Part shown: in pieces, positions 61,564 through 64,000 of the stretch
Layout: each line of letters starts with the position of its first letter
Position numbering within the stretch: the first letter of the stretch is position 1
Origin: Aldehydirespirator sp965200005
Lineage (GTDB): Bacteria; Actinomycetota; Acidimicrobiia; Acidimicrobiales; Aldehydirespiratoraceae
Reading direction: 5' to 3'
NCBI GenBank assembly: GCA_965200005.1
Contig: OZ241331.1
Span: 186,001 to 250,000 of the forward strand
DNA: 64,000 nt
Notes under the pieces: generated by a model
What the model saw: the letters and a program-made list of their open reading frames with translations, nothing else
What the model was told of the DNA's origin: nothing
Databases searched by the model: none
Translations under genes and position numbers: made by a program

Positions 61564-61932
61564 CTACAGAACCTCCGGTGCTAGCGACACGATGCGCATG
61601 AACCTGCGATCACGCAGTTCACGCCCTACCGGGCCAAAGATGCGGGTGCCACGGGGCTGACCCTGGTCATTGAGTAGCACTGCAGCGTTCTCGTCGAAGC
61701 GGATGTAGCTACCGTCGACGCGACGCTTCTCTTTGCGGGTGCGCACTACTACGCAGCGCACAACATCGCCCTTGCGCACACCAGCGCCAGGCATGGCGTC
61801 TTTAACTGTCGCTACGAATACATCGCCAACCGAGGCGTAACGACGCTTAGAGCCACCAAGCACCTTGATGCACAGGACTTCTTTGGCCCCAGAGTTGTCA
61901 GCGATCCGCAGCCGTGTCTCTTGCTGGATCAT
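61564..61932 (-). CDS. rplN: 50S ribosomal protein L14
   Basis: The 122-residue protein starts at ATG 61932 (IQQETRLRIADNSGAKEVLCIKVLGG). GDVVRCVVVRTRK, ENAAVLLND and GTRIFGPVGRELR complete the signature. An open frame before the ATG is not homologous. Confidence 0.97.
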   Translation of the reverse strand: MIQQETRLRIADNSGAKEVLCIKVLGGSKRRYASVGDVFVATVKDAMPGAGVRKGDVVRCVVVRTRKEKRRVDGSYIRFDENAAVLLNDQGQPRGTRIFGPVGRELRDRRFMRIVSLAPEVL

Positions 61933-61966
61933 GTCGAATTCCTCGCCGAGGCTTGCGTACCACCAA

Positions 61967-62245
61967 TCACTTGGCACGCTCCACGATCTCAAGGATCCGC
62001 CAGCGCTTCGTCTTGGAGAGGGGTCGGGTTTCGGCGACTCGCACCCGGTCACCAAGGTTGAGCTCGTTGCTGGGGTCATGCACCGCTAGGCGGGTGTGGC
62101 GCTGCACCGTCTTGGAGTAACGCCGGTGACGGACACGGTCGACAGAGTCAACTATCGCGGTCTTGTCCATGCGGTTAGAGACCACAACACCTTCACGAAC
62201 CTTGCGGCGGTTCAGGCGCCCGTTCGAGCTAGTCACTATTGCCAT
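61967..62245 (-). CDS. rpsQ: 30S ribosomal protein S17
   Basis: The 92-residue OB-fold protein has REGVVVSNRMDKTAIV, HRRYSKTVQRHTRLAVHD and GDRVRVAETRPLSKTKRWRI. It overlaps the rpmC end by ten bases. Confidence 0.96.
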   Translation of the reverse strand: MAIVTSSNGRLNRRKVREGVVVSNRMDKTAIVDSVDRVRHRRYSKTVQRHTRLAVHDPSNELNLGDRVRVAETRPLSKTKRWRILEIVERAK

Positions 62246-62466
62246 CTCCCCCCTGCCATTTCGGCTTCTGCCGCGGCTATCTCACGCGCACGCAACTCGG
62301 TGAGTACCCGTGCGATGTCCTTGCGCACCTGCCTGATGCGGGCAGGGTTGTCTAGCTGGCCAGTTGCGAACTGGAAACGCAGGTTGAACAGTTCCTCTTT
62401 GTTCTCGGCAAGCCGCTCAATGAGGTCGGTGTCACCTAGTTGGTTGAGTGCCTTAGCGCGCGCCAC
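62236..62466 (-). CDS. rpmC: 50S ribosomal protein L29
   Basis: The 76-residue protein has LIERLAENKEELFNLRFQFATGQLDNPARIRQVRKDIARVLT, a standard L29 core with two helices. It shares a base with the rplP stop. Confidence 0.96.
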   Translation of the reverse strand: MARAKALNQLGDTDLIERLAENKEELFNLRFQFATGQLDNPARIRQVRKDIARVLTELRAREIAAAEAEMAGGRWQ

Positions 62467-62882
62467 TAGATGGCCTCCTCACGGGCAACGAAGCGTGCCT
62501 TCATGGGCAGCTTCTGGATCGCTCGGGAAATGGCGCCACGGGCAATGTGCTCGTCGTGATACGACAGCTCAAACAAGATCCTGCCTGGCTTCACTACAGC
62601 CACCCAGTGATCTGGATTGCCCTTGCCCTTGCCCATGCGGGTCTCTGCGGGCTTCTTGGTAACCGGCTTGTCTGGGAACACGTTGATCCAGACCTTGCCG
62701 CCTCTTTTGATGTGGCGGGTCATGGCAACACGGGCTGCTTCAATCTGGCGGGAGGTAACCCAGCCAGGCTCAAGCGCCTGTATTCCGTAATCGCCGTGAT
62801 GAACATCCGTGCGGCCCTTGGCGACACCCTTCATGCGGCCGCGATGATGCTTGCGGTGGCGGACTTTGCGGGGCATCAACAT
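62466..62882 (-). CDS. rplP: 50S ribosomal protein L16
   Basis: The 138-residue protein has MPRKVRHRKHHRGRMKG, GDYGIQALEPGWVTSRQIEAARVAMTRH and GKGKGNPDHWVAVVKPGRILFEL. It shapes the A site of the 50S subunit. It lies 39 bp after rpsC. Confidence 0.97.
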   Translation of the reverse strand: MLMPRKVRHRKHHRGRMKGVAKGRTDVHHGDYGIQALEPGWVTSRQIEAARVAMTRHIKRGGKVWINVFPDKPVTKKPAETRMGKGKGNPDHWVAVVKPGRILFELSYHDEHIARGAISRAIQKLPMKARFVAREEAI

Positions 62883-62921
62883 CGCGATTGCCCTCCTCGC
62901 GCCTGGTCGGCTTCAGATGCG

Positions 62922-63821
62922 CTAGTCATCGCTGGGCCTGAAGTGGGGGGTCTCGTGATGCTCACGAGTCGAGGCCTCAATGGCTGCTTCCTCGTCGAGC
63001 AGTTTCTCGAACTCGGGATCGCCCTCTGCGATTAGCGGCTTGGGTTCTTCAAGAGCCGCGTCTTCACCAAAGTCACGCCGACGTGCAGCAGAAGACGACA
63101 CGATCTTGCGAGGCCGGGCACCGGGACCTGACGTCCGGCCGGCGGCCATGGCAGCTTCCTTGGAAGCTTTGTCGACGGACTGTGTCTTGTAGGGGAGGAT
63201 GTCACCCTTGTACAGCCACACCTTCACACCGATGCGGCCATAAGTGGTACGTGCCTCACGAAACCCGTAGTCGACATCGGCTCGCAAGGTGTGAAGCGGC
63301 ACACGGCCTTCCCGGTACCACTCGGTGCGTGCCATCTCAGAACCTCCAAGGCGACCCGAGCACTGCACCCGAATGCCTAGGGCGCCGGCACGCTGTGCGT
63401 TCTGTACGGCTCGCTTCATGGCCCGGCGGAATGCCACCCGGCCACTGAGCTGATCTGCCACTCCTTGAGCGATGAGTGCTGCGTCAAGCTCGGGTTGTTT
63501 GATCTCCTGAATGTTGAGTTGCACTCGAGGGTTACCGCTGATCTTGGTGAGACCGGCGCGCAACCTGTCGGCCTCCGATCCACGGCGCCCTATAACAATG
63601 CCGGGGCGCGCGGTGTGAACATCAACACGGAGACGATCTCGCGTCCGCTCAACCTCAACCCTGCTAATGGCTGCGTGAGGAAGTTCTGTCATCAAGTAAT
63701 CGCGGATCTGCCAGTCTTCAATGACGTTGTCCGCATACTCCTTGCGGTCGGCAAACCAGCGGCTCTTCCAATCGGTGGTAACGCCGAGGCGGAATCCGTA
63801 GGGGTTGACTTTCTGGCCCAT
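62922..63821 (-). CDS. rpsC: 30S ribosomal protein S3, with long C-terminal tail
   Basis: The 299-residue protein has GQKVNPYGFRLGVTTDWKSRWFAD, the KH domain with IGRRGSEADRLRAGL, and the C-terminal GRLGGSEMARTEWYREGRVPLHTLRADVDYG. About 80 residues beyond the folded part are rich in Ala, Glu and Arg; extended S3 tails are common in actinobacteria. Its ATG shares one base with the stop of the upstream frame (TGATG). Confidence 0.96.
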   Translation of the reverse strand: MGQKVNPYGFRLGVTTDWKSRWFADRKEYADNVIEDWQIRDYLMTELPHAAISRVEVERTRDRLRVDVHTARPGIVIGRRGSEADRLRAGLTKISGNPRVQLNIQEIKQPELDAALIAQGVADQLSGRVAFRRAMKRAVQNAQRAGALGIRVQCSGRLGGSEMARTEWYREGRVPLHTLRADVDYGFREARTTYGRIGVKVWLYKGDILPYKTQSVDKASKEAAMAAGRTSGPGARPRKIVSSSAARRRDFGEDAALEEPKPLIAEGDPEFEKLLDEEAAIEASTREHHETPHFRPSDD

Positions 63822-64000
63822 CAGTTACGTGCCTCGGTTTCGTCGGATCGGTTGCCTGAGTCGCCCGCCATGGCTCCTTCTGCTGCTCGAAGGGCGTCGG
63901 CCGCTCGTGTGCCCACATCGCCGCCGGCGCCGGCAGCGACAGCCCGCGACCTAGCGACCCGGCGACGGCGAGCCTCAGCAGAACCAACAGCTCCACGAGA
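63821..64000 (-). CDS. rplV: Probable C-terminal tail of L22 (partial)
   Basis: The frame read on the minus strand from the window edge ends in TGA 63823-63821. It encodes 59 Ala-, Arg- and Gly-rich residues and a final DSGNRSDETEARN. The position immediately before rpsC is that of rplV in nearly all bacteria. The conserved L22 core would lie outside the window, so this would be a C-terminal extension. The identity rests on position alone. Confidence 0.6.
   Translation of the reverse strand, partial: SRGAVGSAEARRRRVARSRAVAAGAGGDVGTRAADALRAAEGAMAGDSGNRSDETEARN

Overview
The window looks like a chromosomal segment of a high-GC Gram-positive bacterium (Actinomycetota). Supporting signs are the DUF222/HNH (13E12-type) gene with an actinobacterial SOS box, a GuaB3-type IMP dehydrogenase paralogue, two luciferase-like oxidoreductases of which one resembles an F420-dependent family, many GTG/TTG starts, several genes whose -10 box sits directly before the start codon (leaderless transcripts), a zinc-ribbon S14, and a ribosomal cluster followed by truA, rplM, rpsI, glmM, glmS, acpS, nnr, alr, tsaE/B/D and groESL. 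An Acidimicrobiia-like lineage is my inference; no marker here proves it. I found no rRNA, tRNA, CRISPR array or insertion sequence.

Layout. (1) 1-5.97 kb is a decaying or variable edge: an SDR gene with an in-frame amber codon, a serine hydrolase, a frameshifted SOS-box-controlled DUF222/HNH gene with a 15-bp perfect inverted repeat at the break, and a roughly 1-kb array of degenerate 44-46-bp tandem repeats. (2) 5.97-12.3 kb is a tight six-gene plus-strand operon: acetoacetate-decarboxylase-like enzyme, P450, class III extradiol dioxygenase, class I glutamine amidotransferase-like protein, acyl-CoA-dehydrogenase-like flavoprotein and glutamine-synthetase-like ligase. A HicBA toxin-antitoxin pair follows. 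(3) 13-18.3 kb carries an alpha/beta hydrolase, a gamma-glutamyl hydrolase (peptidase C26), a second P450, a luciferase-like oxidoreductase and a TauD-type dioxygenase. Regions 2 and 3 together look like an uncharacterised catabolic island in which an amine may be gamma-glutamylated, oxidised and ring-cleaved, by analogy with aniline degradation.

(4) 18.4-34.5 kb is mostly core metabolism: homocysteine methyltransferase-like gene, purH, sucCD, an AlaX editing protein, PcrA/UvrD helicase, a cystathionine beta-synthase plus gamma-synthase/lyase pair, guaA-guaB3 and a Nudix hydrolase. An 18-base G run lies between two convergent genes. (5) 34.7-49.1 kb, all on the minus strand, holds groES-groEL under a perfect CIRCE operator, the t6A genes tsaE-tsaB-tsaD, alr, nnrD/E, acpS, glmM with a highly enlarged GlmS-like protein (about 1155 residues against about 610), and rpsI-rplM.

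(6) 49.1-51.4 kb is a plus-strand insertion between rplM and truA: an AAA ATPase (RloA-like) and an RloB-family protein, behind a 15-bp palindrome. This pair resembles the AbiL/PARIS style of ATPase plus Toprim-like anti-phage system and interrupts an otherwise conserved ribosomal neighbourhood. (7) 51.4-64 kb is the S10-spc-alpha ribosomal cluster on the minus strand, from the 3' end of a probable rplV to rplQ and truA. It contains secY, adk, infA (apparently with a CTG start) and rpoA, but no map gene between adk and infA.
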